Shown piece after piece: positions 1-8,630 of a stretch of 64,000 nucleotides of DNA. A model generated the notes under the pieces. It saw only the letters and a program-made list of their open reading frames with translations, did no database searches and was not told the origin of the DNA. Each line of letters begins with the position of its first letter. Within the stretch, counting starts at the first letter, position 1. Location of the stretch: contig NZ_CP014161.1 in assembly GCF_001543175.1 (NCBI RefSeq), forward strand, positions 1,178,001 through 1,242,000, in the 5' to 3' direction. Both the position numbers and the translations under genes were made by a program. The DNA is from Aerococcus urinae. Lineage in GTDB: Bacteria; Bacillota; Bacilli; Lactobacillales; Aerococcaceae.

Positions 1-372
1 CCGGTTACCTGCTTCCATATGGAAAATAGGAATATGGTGACGTTTAGCAGCAATAGCACACAAACAAGAGTTAGTATCGCCTAAAACAAGAAAAGCATCT
101 GGGTCTTCATCAGCTAAAATCGGATCAATGTTAGCAAGGATTTGACCTACTGTTGCCATTGGGGAATCTCCTGCAGCATTTAAGAAGTAATCAGGTCTTC
201 TCAAACCAAAGTCTTCAAAGAAAACTTCATTCAATTCATAGTCATAATTTTGGCCTGTGTGAACGAGAATATGATTAATTGCTTCTGAATCTTCTAATTG
301 TTGAATAACTGCAGACAGACGAATAATTTCTGGTCGTGTACCTACTACAGTCATCACTTTTAATTTTTCCAT
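1..372 (-). CDS. capG: UDP-GlcNAc 2-epimerase family protein, CapG-like (partial, N-terminal 124 residues)
   Basis: Only the N-terminal 124 residues are present; the gene runs off the left edge. The visible part carries GTRPEII at residues 11-17, HTGQNYD at 38-44, GDTNS at 98-102 and HMEAGNR at 118-124, the order and spacing of the WecB/CapG epimerase family. Its ATG overlaps the TAA of the preceding capF gene (TAATG), so translation is coupled. In S. aureus, CapG makes the last epimerisation to UDP-L-FucNAc after CapE and CapF, and the same three-gene order is seen here. An ordinary UDP-ManNAc-forming WecB is the alternative; HMEAGNR and the CapEF neighbours favour CapG. Confidence 0.85.
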   Translation of the reverse strand, partial: MEKLKVMTVVGTRPEIIRLSAVIQQLEDSEAINHILVHTGQNYDYELNEVFFEDFGLRRPDYFLNAAGDSPMATVGQILANIDPILADEDPDAFLVLGDTNSCLCAIAAKRHHIPIFHMEAGNR

Positions 373-1484
373 TATTCAACCTCCAATGGATGAGTATCTG
401 GATTATCCGGATCATACATTTCATTAACCCACATTACAGTAACGAGATCAGTCTCACCAGTATTAACAATCGAATGAGCATATCCTGTGGGGATATCAAC
501 AACTTCTAACTTTTCTCCTGACACAGGATATTCAATAATTTTATCGTCGTTTAGTTTTCTAAATTTTACAATCCCTGTTCCTGAAACCACAAGAAATTTC
601 TCATTTTTAGTATCGTGCCAATGGTCTCCTCTGGTAATTCCAGGCTTAGAAACATTAATAGAGACTTGCCCAGCATAAGGTGACTTTAAAAACTCCGTAA
701 AAGAACCACGGGGATCTTCATGCATAATTAAGGGATAAGAAAAATCATCTTCAGGCAAGAAATTCAAATAAGTAGCATACAATTTACTAGTAAAATCATC
801 ATCAAGATTAGGTAGTATCCGAGTATTACGATAGTCTCTAAAGCTTTTCAATAATTCCACAATTTCACCCAGTGTTCTAGGATAGGAAATAGGCACTTTA
901 TAATACTTACCATCGCTATGACCCTTTCCTTGCATAGCACCTATGAACTCATCAACTAGGTCATCGATATAAATAAGGTCAAGAACTGTATTGGGATCAT
1001 TGACTTGAATAGGTAAATTTCTAGCAATATTATGGCAAAAAGTAGCAATTACGGTATTATAGTTTGGTCGTGACCATTTCCCAAAAACATTTGAAAGGCG
1101 ATAAACATAAACCCTAGCCTCAGTACTTTCTCCATATGAAAACACATAGTCCTCTGCTCGCCTTTTACTAATACCATAGGCATTATCTCTATCAGCCTGG
1201 ATAGAGCTTGTCACTAAAACAGGTACTGTATTGTAATTTTTAACCAGTAAGTCAAGTAAAGTCTGGGTGAGATCGGTATTACCTTTCTTAAAGTCCTCTT
1301 CATTTTTTGAGCGATTAACTCCGGCTAAATGAAAAACAAAGTCAGCCTCTTTAGTATAAGTCTCCAAATCTTCTAAAGATGATTCAGAACCGTATGCTAG
1401 GATTTCAATATTATCCATATAGTTTAATCGAGCAATGAGATTCTGTCCGATAAAGCCCCTAGCACCTGTCACTAATACCTTCAT
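372..1484 (-). CDS. capF: CapF-like bifunctional reductase/epimerase of UDP-L-FucNAc synthesis
   Basis: A 370-residue cytosolic enzyme with an N-terminal Rossmann fold (GARGFIG at 7-13, catalytic YGISK at 103-107) and a C-terminal cupin domain (HWH at 288-290 as likely metal ligands). This two-domain layout is diagnostic of CapF, which works on the CapE product during UDP-L-FucNAc synthesis. The start at 1484 is chosen because AGGAAG lies nine bases upstream; an in-frame ATG seven codons earlier lies inside capE and has no good ribosome site. The start follows the capE stop by two bases, so the genes are co-translated. Function follows from family and neighbours. Confidence 0.88.
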   Translation of the reverse strand: MKVLVTGARGFIGQNLIARLNYMDNIEILAYGSESSLEDLETYTKEADFVFHLAGVNRSKNEEDFKKGNTDLTQTLLDLLVKNYNTVPVLVTSSIQADRDNAYGISKRRAEDYVFSYGESTEARVYVYRLSNVFGKWSRPNYNTVIATFCHNIARNLPIQVNDPNTVLDLIYIDDLVDEFIGAMQGKGHSDGKYYKVPISYPRTLGEIVELLKSFRDYRNTRILPNLDDDFTSKLYATYLNFLPEDDFSYPLIMHEDPRGSFTEFLKSPYAGQVSINVSKPGITRGDHWHDTKNEKFLVVSGTGIVKFRKLNDDKIIEYPVSGEKLEVVDIPTGYAHSIVNTGETDLVTVMWVNEMYDPDNPDTHPLEVE

Positions 1485-1486
1485 TA

Positions 1487-2536
1487 CTAATTTTCTTCCT
1501 TCCATTTACGCAATTCTTCTTGTATAAGAGGAACGGTTAATAGCTTCTCTTTCACTTGGTCGACAGTCATTAGAATTGTGTTATTTGAATTAAATTCTTC
1601 TAAAAGGTTGCGATCTTCATCGCCTTCTTTGAAGTATTTATCATAATTCAAATCACGTTTATCAGCAGGTACTCGGTAAAAATTCCCCATATCAACAGCA
1701 TGGGCGCACTCTTCATTAGTTAAGAGGGTTTCATACATTTTCTCTCCGTGACGAATACCGATAATTTGACTAGGAGCATCAGGGTTAAACAGTTGCCGTG
1801 TTGCCTCCATTAAGTCTCCGATCGTTGATGCTGGTGCTTTTTGGACCATGATATCACCCGATTCAGCATTTTCAAAGGCATAAAGTACTAGTTCTACTGC
1901 TTCTTCAAGAGTCATAATGAATCGTGTCATCGTTGGGTCTGTAACAGTTAAAGTTTTCCCTTTTTTCATTTGTTCAATAAAAAGTGGTACGACTGAACCT
2001 CGTGAAGCTAGAACATTTCCGTAGCGAGTGCAGCAAATCATGGTTTCTTCTGGATCAACTGTTTTTGATTTGGCTACGATTACTTTTTCCATCAAGGACT
2101 TAGACATGCCCATAGCATTAATAGGATAAGCAGCCTTATCAGTTGATAAACAAATAACTTTTTTTACACCTGCGTCAATAGCAGCAGTTAAAAGATTTTC
2201 AGTACCTAGAACGTTTGTCTTTACAGCTTCAATCGGAAAGAATTCACATGAAGGGACTTGCTTTAAGGCTGCAGCATGGAAAATATAGTCTACACCTCTT
2301 ACCGCCGGTCTGATACTATTAATATCACGGACATCACCAATGTAGAATTTCAATTTGTCAGAAAATTCTGGTGCAATTTGTTGGTATTTATGACGCATAT
2401 TGTCTTGTTTTAATTCATCACGAGAAAATATACGGATCTCCTTTAAATCCGTTTTTAGGAATTGGTCTAAAACCGCATTTCCAAATGAACCAGTACCGCC
2501 TGTAATTAAAAGGGTTTTATCTTTAAAAATTGACAT
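1487..2536 (-). CDS. capE: UDP-GlcNAc 4,6-dehydratase/5-epimerase, CapE-like
   Basis: This 349-residue short-chain dehydrogenase-like enzyme has the NAD(P)-binding TGGTGSFG at 12-19. Where most family members have YxxxK it has M142-G-M-S-K146, the Met-for-Tyr replacement typical of inverting dehydratases such as CapE and FlaA1. It should convert UDP-GlcNAc to a UDP-6-deoxy-4-keto sugar with C5 inversion, the entry step to UDP-L-FucNAc. It lacks the membrane domain of CapD, so it is the soluble class. It lies between a glycosyltransferase gene and capF on the same strand with almost no spacing, in one operon. Confidence 0.9.
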   Translation of the reverse strand: MSIFKDKTLLITGGTGSFGNAVLDQFLKTDLKEIRIFSRDELKQDNMRHKYQQIAPEFSDKLKFYIGDVRDINSIRPAVRGVDYIFHAAALKQVPSCEFFPIEAVKTNVLGTENLLTAAIDAGVKKVICLSTDKAAYPINAMGMSKSLMEKVIVAKSKTVDPEETMICCTRYGNVLASRGSVVPLFIEQMKKGKTLTVTDPTMTRFIMTLEEAVELVLYAFENAESGDIMVQKAPASTIGDLMEATRQLFNPDAPSQIIGIRHGEKMYETLLTNEECAHAVDMGNFYRVPADKRDLNYDKYFKEGDEDRNLLEEFNSNNTILMTVDQVKEKLLTVPLIQEELRKWKEEN

Positions 2537-2542
2537 AGAAAT

Positions 2543-3763
2543 CTACCTTTCATTGATTAATTTTTCAAATTGATCCATCAATAATTCCTTAGAAAAGTAC
2601 TTTTCAAAATAATTACGTGAATTAATTGACATTTTTTTCAATTTATTCTTGTCCATGTTAATAAATTCTTTGATTAATTTAGTAAGCTGTTTATAATCTC
2701 CCGCTTTACAGGTTAACCCTGCTTGACTCTCATGAATTATATCTTCAACTTCACCGCTAGCACTAACTAGTAATGGCTTACCACAAGCCATGTAGGTCTG
2801 CATCTTAGCTGGAATAGTTTTGCTATAGATAGGGTGTTGGTCAAAACTAAGAAAAGCGATATCAACCTCAGCTAAGATACCAGATATTTTGCTGGAAGGC
2901 TGCCGTTCGATAAATTGAAAATATTCTCTAACTCCTAGTTGAGTTATTCTATTTAATAAATCCTCTTTTGCTCTTCCGTCACCTACAATAACAAAAAGGA
3001 CTTTTTCTCCTTCTTGCCTCAACTCACTGGCTACTTTTGGTAAGATCTGCAAGCCCTGTGCATAGCCAATATTTCCAGTAAAACCTATTGTCAATTGATC
3101 ACTATTTCTTACCCATTCATATTTATCTTCAGATTTATCCAAGGTATAGTAAATCTCTTCAGCATATTGAGGCCAGTATTTGACCTTATTTGAATCAATA
3201 GGGTAATCATTTTGAATAGATTTCACAAAACTTTTAGAAGAAGCCATTATAATATCTGTATTTTTATAAATATAAGTAACCATTTTCTTTACAGCACCAA
3301 TAATTGGAGGATTCTTTATCCCAGCCGCGACTTCTAAATTTTCAGGCCATAAATCTAATACATAGAGGTAAGATTTAATGTTCAATCGCTTAGCTAACCA
3401 AGGTCCGATTAATGCTTGAGTCATTGGACTTACCTCATAGGTGAAAATCACGTCAGGTTTAAGCTTTGTTGTCCGGGCAAAATGATAACCTGATGCTACA
3501 AAGGACATATAATTCAATGCTAGCCTTACTGAAGATTTCCCACGTGATATTAAAGGAATTCTAATAATTTCAACACCTTTATAAAATTCTCTCCGGTTTG
3601 AACGATAATTATATCCCTTATAAAATTTTCCCTCTGGATAATTTGGAATACCCGTTAGAACTTTCACATCATACCCTCTATTAGCGAGTTCTACAGCTAT
3701 ATCATTAATTCTAAAATCTTCGGGATAAAAGTACTGACTAATTATTAGTATCTTTTTTACCAT
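2543..3763 (-). CDS. capL: GT4-family glycosyltransferase, WbuB/CapL-like
   Basis: A 406-residue two-domain GT-B glycosyltransferase. The N-terminal half opens with the Rossmann strand KKILIISQYFYPEDFR; the C-terminal half holds GFTGNIGYAQG (227-237) and the nucleotide-sugar binding segment from PAKMQTYMACGKP (318-330) to GEVEDII. This matches the WbuB/CapL group, which transfers L-FucNAc onto a lipid-linked sugar. Its place between the UDP-D-FucNAc and UDP-L-FucNAc genes supports that role, but acceptor and linkage cannot be read from sequence. The gene is visibly more AT-rich than the kinase genes upstream, as is usual for serotype-specific capsule genes. Confidence 0.78.
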   Translation of the reverse strand: MVKKILIISQYFYPEDFRINDIAVELANRGYDVKVLTGIPNYPEGKFYKGYNYRSNRREFYKGVEIIRIPLISRGKSSVRLALNYMSFVASGYHFARTTKLKPDVIFTYEVSPMTQALIGPWLAKRLNIKSYLYVLDLWPENLEVAAGIKNPPIIGAVKKMVTYIYKNTDIIMASSKSFVKSIQNDYPIDSNKVKYWPQYAEEIYYTLDKSEDKYEWVRNSDQLTIGFTGNIGYAQGLQILPKVASELRQEGEKVLFVIVGDGRAKEDLLNRITQLGVREYFQFIERQPSSKISGILAEVDIAFLSFDQHPIYSKTIPAKMQTYMACGKPLLVSASGEVEDIIHESQAGLTCKAGDYKQLTKLIKEFINMDKNKLKKMSINSRNYFEKYFSKELLMDQFEKLINER

Positions 3764-3764
3764 A

Positions 3765-4610
3765 TTACCCCTTGTCCCTTAACGATAATTTGATCGATGT
3801 CTCTAAATTTACATTTCGAGTGCGATTATTCGTCATTTCATCATAATAAAGATTGCCAAATACTTTATTTATTATGTTTAGGTTTAAAAATTTATTTATT
3901 AAAGGTGTAAAAAAACGCGGTTTTAGTATTCGATTATTTGTGTAATTAGCAATTTGATAAACCATTTGACTAGTGCAAGTATACTCCCTATTCTGCGGAT
4001 GAAAATATCCTGATAATTCTTTATCCACAATAGCCTGTAATTCTGCCATCAAATTATCAACGTAAATCATACTTCTTTTATTCTCATAATCAGGGAAAAT
4101 AGGCGTTATTTTTGCTAGCTTGACAAGCTTTGGAAAATTCCCCTTCGAGCCTGGTCCATAAACCATGGGGGGTCGAACAATGGCGACTTTAAACTGATCG
4201 TCTTCTAAATCTCGTAAACCTGCTTCTGCTTGTAATTTACTATCCCCATAGAAATTATCAGAATTGGTTGGCGTATCTCGGGTAATCTTACTTACCTTAG
4301 AACCAAAAACGATGATAGAACTCATAAAGACAAAATGACCGACGCCCTCTGCTTTTGCTTTCTTGGCTGCTTCAATGGTTAGGTCCCGATTAACTTCATA
4401 ATATAAGTCTTCCAATTTAGGATCCGAGGAATTATGAGCGATACCTGCCACATGCAGGATGGCATCATAGTTCGACCAGTCACTTTGTCGCCAGGTGCCG
4501 TCTCTGAGACTCTCTTTAACTACTTCATAGTCTTCCGACCACTGTGCCAACCATTTTTCAAATTGGTTACCGATATAAGAATGTTTTCCCGTAACTAGGA
4601 TTTTCTTCAT
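3765..4610 (-). CDS. capN: NAD-dependent sugar 4-reductase/epimerase, CapN-like
   Basis: A 281-residue NAD(P)-dependent extended SDR protein: GKHSYIG at 8-14 is the dinucleotide site and YGDSK at 121-125 supplies the catalytic Tyr and Lys. GKHSYIG and the HVAGIAHNS segment (53-61) are characteristic of the CapN/WbpV-type 4-ketoreductase group rather than GalE. In S. aureus, CapN reduces the CapD product to UDP-D-FucNAc. Its ATG overlaps the capM stop (ATGA at 4607-4610), so it is translationally coupled to the initiating transferase that would use its product. A plain UDP-Gal/GalNAc epimerase is the alternative. Confidence 0.75.
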   Translation of the reverse strand: MKKILVTGKHSYIGNQFEKWLAQWSEDYEVVKESLRDGTWRQSDWSNYDAILHVAGIAHNSSDPKLEDLYYEVNRDLTIEAAKKAKAEGVGHFVFMSSIIVFGSKVSKITRDTPTNSDNFYGDSKLQAEAGLRDLEDDQFKVAIVRPPMVYGPGSKGNFPKLVKLAKITPIFPDYENKRSMIYVDNLMAELQAIVDKELSGYFHPQNREYTCTSQMVYQIANYTNNRILKPRFFTPLINKFLNLNIINKVFGNLYYDEMTNNRTRNVNLETSIKLSLRDKG

Positions 4611-5236
4611 TTATCTTCTTCCTCCAACTCCTGCTTGGCCTTTTCGATAGCTCCGGTGCCACCTTCAACGACGCCTTCATGACGAATAACACTAACAAAC
4701 GTCCCAAAGAAGCACTTGATATCCATGACTGGCCCCATATTCTCCACATACTGCCCATCTAAGCGTGCTTTCACATCAATAGGAAGTTCATCACGACCAT
4801 TAATTTGCGCCCAGCCACTTAAACCGGGAAGAACATCATTGGCCCCGTATTTATCCCTCTCATCAGCCAGGTCATCCTGATTCCATAGAGCTGGACGAGG
4901 ACCAATAATAGCCATCTCCCCTTTTAAGATATTAATTAGCTGGGGGAGTTCATCCAGACTAGTCTTTCTCAAGAAGGCTCCTGATTTAGTGATAAAGGCT
5001 GCTGGATCCTTTAATAAATGGGTAGGCATATCGGCCGGTGTTTCCGATAGCATGGAACGAAACTTGTAAATATAAAAAAAATCTCTATTTTTACCAATGC
5101 GCTTTTGTTTAAAGAAAACTGGGCCTTTTGAGTCCAGTTTTATCCAGAGTGCTATCAATAAAAATAGAGGAGAAAGTATGATTAGGGCAATGAGCGCTAG
5201 TATAAAATCAATAAGTCTTTTTACTTTTATATACAT
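4607..5236 (-). CDS. capM: Initiating undecaprenyl-phosphate sugar-1-phosphate transferase, CapM-like
   Basis: This 209-residue bacterial sugar transferase moves a sugar-1-phosphate onto undecaprenyl phosphate, starting each capsule repeat on the membrane. It is the short form: one hydrophobic segment (about 11-31), then KGPVFFKQKRIG and FYIYKFRSM, and later LDELPQLINILKGEM and GPRPAL, all hallmarks of the PglC/WcaJ C-terminal catalytic domain. It lacks the large membrane domain of WbaP. With capD and capN beside it, UDP-D-FucNAc is the likely donor as in S. aureus; this is inference. AAGGAG lies seven bases before the ATG. Confidence 0.85.
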   Translation of the reverse strand: MYIKVKRLIDFILALIALIILSPLFLLIALWIKLDSKGPVFFKQKRIGKNRDFFYIYKFRSMLSETPADMPTHLLKDPAAFITKSGAFLRKTSLDELPQLINILKGEMAIIGPRPALWNQDDLADERDKYGANDVLPGLSGWAQINGRDELPIDVKARLDGQYVENMGPVMDIKCFFGTFVSVIRHEGVVEGGTGAIEKAKQELEEEDK

Positions 5237-5253
5237 TACTTTCTCCTTTTTAT

Positions 5254-7071
5254 TTACTCCGCTTCAACGTCCCGATGGACAAAAGTAGTCAACTTCTCAC
5301 TTAACTTATCATCATGGCCACTGAGATCTAAACTCTCTACAAAAGATCTGATTTCTTTCAAGCTCTTATTGTGGACCTTACCCACAAAGATCTTGTCATC
5401 CACTTGGCGGTCTGTAGTCTCATCATCCAAGAGCAGGGTTTCATAGAGTTTTTCACCAGGACGCATGCCCACGTATTTGATTTCAATTTCATCTTCACTG
5501 TAACCTCTAAGGGTAATCATCTTCCGGGCCAGGTCCTTAATGTAGACTTCCTTACCCATGTTGAGGATAAATAATTCCCCGCCTTCAGCTAAGGCACTGG
5601 CTTGAATGACGAGTCGGCTAGCTTCTGGGATGGTCATGAAGTAACGTCGCATGTCCGGGTGGGTCACTGTCACCGGACCTCCAGCGGCAATTTGCTTCTT
5701 GAAGAGGGGAATCACTGACCCCCGACTACCTAAGACATTGCCGAAACGCACGGCAGAGAAGGTACATTGACTCTCTTCATTTAGCCCGGTCACAATCATT
5801 TCCGCAATCCGTTTGGTTGCCCCCATGACATTGGGGGGATTATTGGCCTTATCAGTGGATATCATGACAAAGCGTTCTACCCCGTTTTCTTCCGCCGCCC
5901 GGGCCACATTATAGGTTCCGTAGATATTATTTTTGACCGCTTCGGTCGGGTTATATTCCATCAAGGGAACATGTTTATGGGCTGCGGCGTGGTAGATAAT
6001 ATTGGGTTGGTAAAGTTTGATTAAGTCGTTAATGTGTTTGCGGTCTTGGATATCAGCGATAATCGGCACAATTTGAACCCCACTTTGGTTCAAGTGGTTG
6101 AGCTCACGGTCAATTAAATAAATCGAATTTTCTCCGTGGCCCAGTAAAAGTAACTTAGCGGGACCAAATTTGAGCAGTTGCCGGCAAATTTCTGAACCGA
6201 TTGAACCCCCTGCCCCAGTCACCAGGATGGTCTTCCCACCAATGGTATCAATAGCCGCTTGGTCATCAAGTTCAACTTCTTCTCGACCTAAGAGGTCATT
6301 GATTTCAATGTCCCGCATAGCCACTTGCAAGTCGCCGGCCATGACCCGCTCCACTTCCGGCATTTGCTTAACTGAAACGTCTTTTTCATTGGCTAGGCGA
6401 ATGACTTCTTCCACCTTTTCTGAAGGTAAGGATGGTGCGGTGATGGTAATTTGGTCCACCCGTTTGGCGTCTATGATTTGAGGGATTTGGTCAATTTGCC
6501 CCAGAACTGGATAACCTCGTAAATATACGCCCTGTTTGTTGGGGTCGTCATCGACTAAACCTACAATGGAAAAGCGGTCGCCAGCCTTAGCGAAGCTTTC
6601 AATAAATAAGTTTCCGGCATCCCCTGCCCCAACTAATAATAAGCGTGGAGCATTGGTATCACTCTTAGCTCTGACATGGTTCTTTTCGTCAACATAGGTC
6701 CTCCACAACATCCGCGCTAGTAACATAAAGGCGGTCGCAAAGAATAATAAGAGGAAACTGTAACGGTTACTTACCCGGCTGAAGACCATAGTGCCAGTGA
6801 TAAAGGCTACTGCACCGGCGATAATATTAGCTAGAATAAGTTGACGGGCATCCGAAAAGTTAAAGAAACGGATGATGCCTGAAAAATTATGTTGCTTGAA
6901 GGAAAATAATAAATAGACCAGTAGATAGATGCTGGCAATAGTCGCATATTGGAATAAATTATTATGGACGTAGAACTGGATCAAATAGACCGACAAGCTT
7001 GCACTTAGCAAGACACTAAGGGCATCAGATAAGATGATCGTTGCCTGCTTCCTTCTTCGGGTTAATTTCAT
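5254..7071 (-). CDS. capD: Membrane-bound nucleoside-diphosphate-sugar 4,6-dehydratase (CapD/PglF/WbpM family)
   Basis: A 605-residue protein of full family length. Four transmembrane segments fill about residues 10-120, followed by a CoA-binding-like Rossmann domain (LLLVGAGDAG, 144-153) and a catalytic SDR domain with TGAGGSIG at 285-292 and M416-G-A-T-K420 in place of YxxxK. The family dehydrates UDP-GlcNAc to the UDP-4-keto-6-deoxy sugar with retention, feeding UDP-D-FucNAc or UDP-QuiNAc type sugars. It is the first biosynthetic gene after the regulatory trio and sits directly upstream of capM. HAAAHKHVPLME is strongly conserved in the family. Confidence 0.88.
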   Translation of the reverse strand: MKLTRRRKQATIILSDALSVLLSASLSVYLIQFYVHNNLFQYATIASIYLLVYLLFSFKQHNFSGIIRFFNFSDARQLILANIIAGAVAFITGTMVFSRVSNRYSFLLLFFATAFMLLARMLWRTYVDEKNHVRAKSDTNAPRLLLVGAGDAGNLFIESFAKAGDRFSIVGLVDDDPNKQGVYLRGYPVLGQIDQIPQIIDAKRVDQITITAPSLPSEKVEEVIRLANEKDVSVKQMPEVERVMAGDLQVAMRDIEINDLLGREEVELDDQAAIDTIGGKTILVTGAGGSIGSEICRQLLKFGPAKLLLLGHGENSIYLIDRELNHLNQSGVQIVPIIADIQDRKHINDLIKLYQPNIIYHAAAHKHVPLMEYNPTEAVKNNIYGTYNVARAAEENGVERFVMISTDKANNPPNVMGATKRIAEMIVTGLNEESQCTFSAVRFGNVLGSRGSVIPLFKKQIAAGGPVTVTHPDMRRYFMTIPEASRLVIQASALAEGGELFILNMGKEVYIKDLARKMITLRGYSEDEIEIKYVGMRPGEKLYETLLLDDETTDRQVDDKIFVGKVHNKSLKEIRSFVESLDLSGHDDKLSEKLTTFVHRDVEAE

Positions 7072-7119
7072 TCACTAAAACCTTCCATCTTTATCAATCC
7101 TTTAAATGTTGACATCTAC

Positions 7120-7887
7120 TTAAAACAAACCCAAAAACTTCTTCTTCCGAACCGAACTCACCCCACCAATATCAATGGGATCGCCATTGACTAAGTCCCG
7201 GGCAGTCTGGTCAAAACGCTGGCTGACTTCCTTACCGAAGTTCTTTTCCACTTGATCATAGGCCGGAGCCAAGTCAAAGGGACGGCGTTTGGGGTGGTGG
7301 GCATCTGAAGCCACCACATGGATGAGATTGGCTTCAATCAGGTCCAGGGATAGTCGCTTGACTTGACGGCCTAGTTTACCGTTCAAGCTAGCCGCCGTGA
7401 CTTGACCTAGAGCCCCCCTTTCCACCAAGTCTTTTAAGATCTCGGGATCCTTTTGAATGGCCTTGTTGCGCTCCGGATGAGCAATGACTGGGCGAATACC
7501 CTGAATACCTAGTTCATAGAAGACCCGGTCGGTATATTGAGGAACTCCTCCAGTGGGGAATTCAATCAAAAGGTACTTGCCAAATTCATCATAGAAACAA
7601 ATCTGACCCTTTTTGATGTTATCAAGGATTTCTCCATGCAAACGCAGTTCCTGACCGGGGAAGAGTGTGAGATCTATTCCTTCCCGGTCTAAGAGAGCTT
7701 GGAAATCTTGGATAGCCTGGGCCACCTTGGTCCTAGGATTCATCCAGGACCGGTTCATGTGGTGGGGGGTGCAGACAATATGGGTCACGCCTTGAGCTTG
7801 GGCTTGCCTAGCCAGGGCTAATGAATCTTCAATTTGCTTAGGCCCGTCATCCAAACCCATTAAGATATGGCAGTGTAAATCAATCAC
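7120..7887 (-). CDS. wzh: Capsule tyrosine-protein phosphatase (Wzh/CpsB, PHP family)
   Basis: A 255-residue PHP-fold metal-dependent phosphatase. Metal-binding signatures are DLHCHILMGLDDGP (3-16), CTPHH near residue 40, and later HPERN and SDAHHP. Wzh/CpsB dephosphorylates the tyrosine cluster of the Wze kinase and so tunes capsule polymer output. The start is GTG, with AAGGAG nine bases upstream. It follows wze directly, giving the order wzd-wze-wzh, whereas the streptococcal cps order places the phosphatase before the other two. Regulation is by protein phosphorylation rather than a visible DNA element. Confidence 0.9.
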   Translation of the reverse strand: MIDLHCHILMGLDDGPKQIEDSLALARQAQAQGVTHIVCTPHHMNRSWMNPRTKVAQAIQDFQALLDREGIDLTLFPGQELRLHGEILDNIKKGQICFYDEFGKYLLIEFPTGGVPQYTDRVFYELGIQGIRPVIAHPERNKAIQKDPEILKDLVERGALGQVTAASLNGKLGRQVKRLSLDLIEANLIHVVASDAHHPKRRPFDLAPAYDQVEKNFGKEVSQRFDQTARDLVNGDPIDIGGVSSVRKKKFLGLF

Positions 7888-7908
7888 AGGACTTTACTCC
7901 TTCTCGGT

Positions 7909-8616
7909 TTATTCTTCCTCGTAGTAGTAATAGTAGTCTTCGGTTCTTTCGGTCCGGTTCATAATGACTCCAAGGACATTGGTATTGACCTTGTCTAGGA
8001 GGGCTTGGCTTTCCTTGACTTCATCTTTGCTGCATTGACCATAAGGCACCACGACCACCGTTCCGTCTGCCCGAGCTGAAACTACTTGGGCATCGGTAGC
8101 TGCTAAGACTGGTGGGCAGTCCAAGACAATAATGTCAAAGACATTGCGCAATTGTTCCATTAATTCCTGCATTCGTTTGGAAGCCAAGAGCTCCGAAGGG
8201 TTAGGCGGAATCGCGCCACAGGTTAAATAGAATAAGTTAGGCACATAGGACTTCTTAATCACTTGGTGGATTTCCAGCCGGTTATCGGTCAAGAGATTAG
8301 TTAAGCCACGATCATTAAGGACACCAAAGGTCTTATGAACAGTAGGCTTACGCATATCAGCGTCCAACAAGAGAACCCGCTTATCATCACTGGCAAAGGC
8401 GGCAGCAATATTAGCCGCTAAGAAAGACTTCCCTGATGAAGGGCCTGGCGAAGTGATATTGAAGGTCTTCAGTTCCTTATCCAACATCGAGAACTGAATA
8501 TTGGTCCGGATGGTCCGGAATTGTTCCGCCATAGCTGAGGTGGGATTATCAACCACCACTAAACCGGGACGGTCGGCTGGCTTTTTGATTTCTGTTTTTT
8601 TCTTTCTACCAAACAT
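7909..8616 (-). CDS. wze: Capsule BY-kinase (Wze/CpsD, CapB-like)
   Basis: A 235-residue bacterial tyrosine kinase. Walker A is SPGPSSGKS (56-64), Walker A-prime VLLLDADMRKP (81-91), and Walker B lies in IIVLDCPPV. The C-terminus ends with five adjacent tyrosines in an acidic tail (EDYYYYYEEE, 226-235), the autophosphorylation cluster. It is the cytosolic half of a split kinase; its activator is the membrane protein Wzd encoded immediately upstream. AAGGAGG precedes the ATG. The phosphorylation state of such kinases sets chain length and export in Wzy-dependent capsules. Confidence 0.92.
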   Translation of the reverse strand: MFGRKKKTEIKKPADRPGLVVVDNPTSAMAEQFRTIRTNIQFSMLDKELKTFNITSPGPSSGKSFLAANIAAAFASDDKRVLLLDADMRKPTVHKTFGVLNDRGLTNLLTDNRLEIHQVIKKSYVPNLFYLTCGAIPPNPSELLASKRMQELMEQLRNVFDIIVLDCPPVLAATDAQVVSARADGTVVVVPYGQCSKDEVKESQALLDKVNTNVLGVIMNRTERTEDYYYYYEEE

Positions 8617-8630
8617 AGCTAATAACCTCC

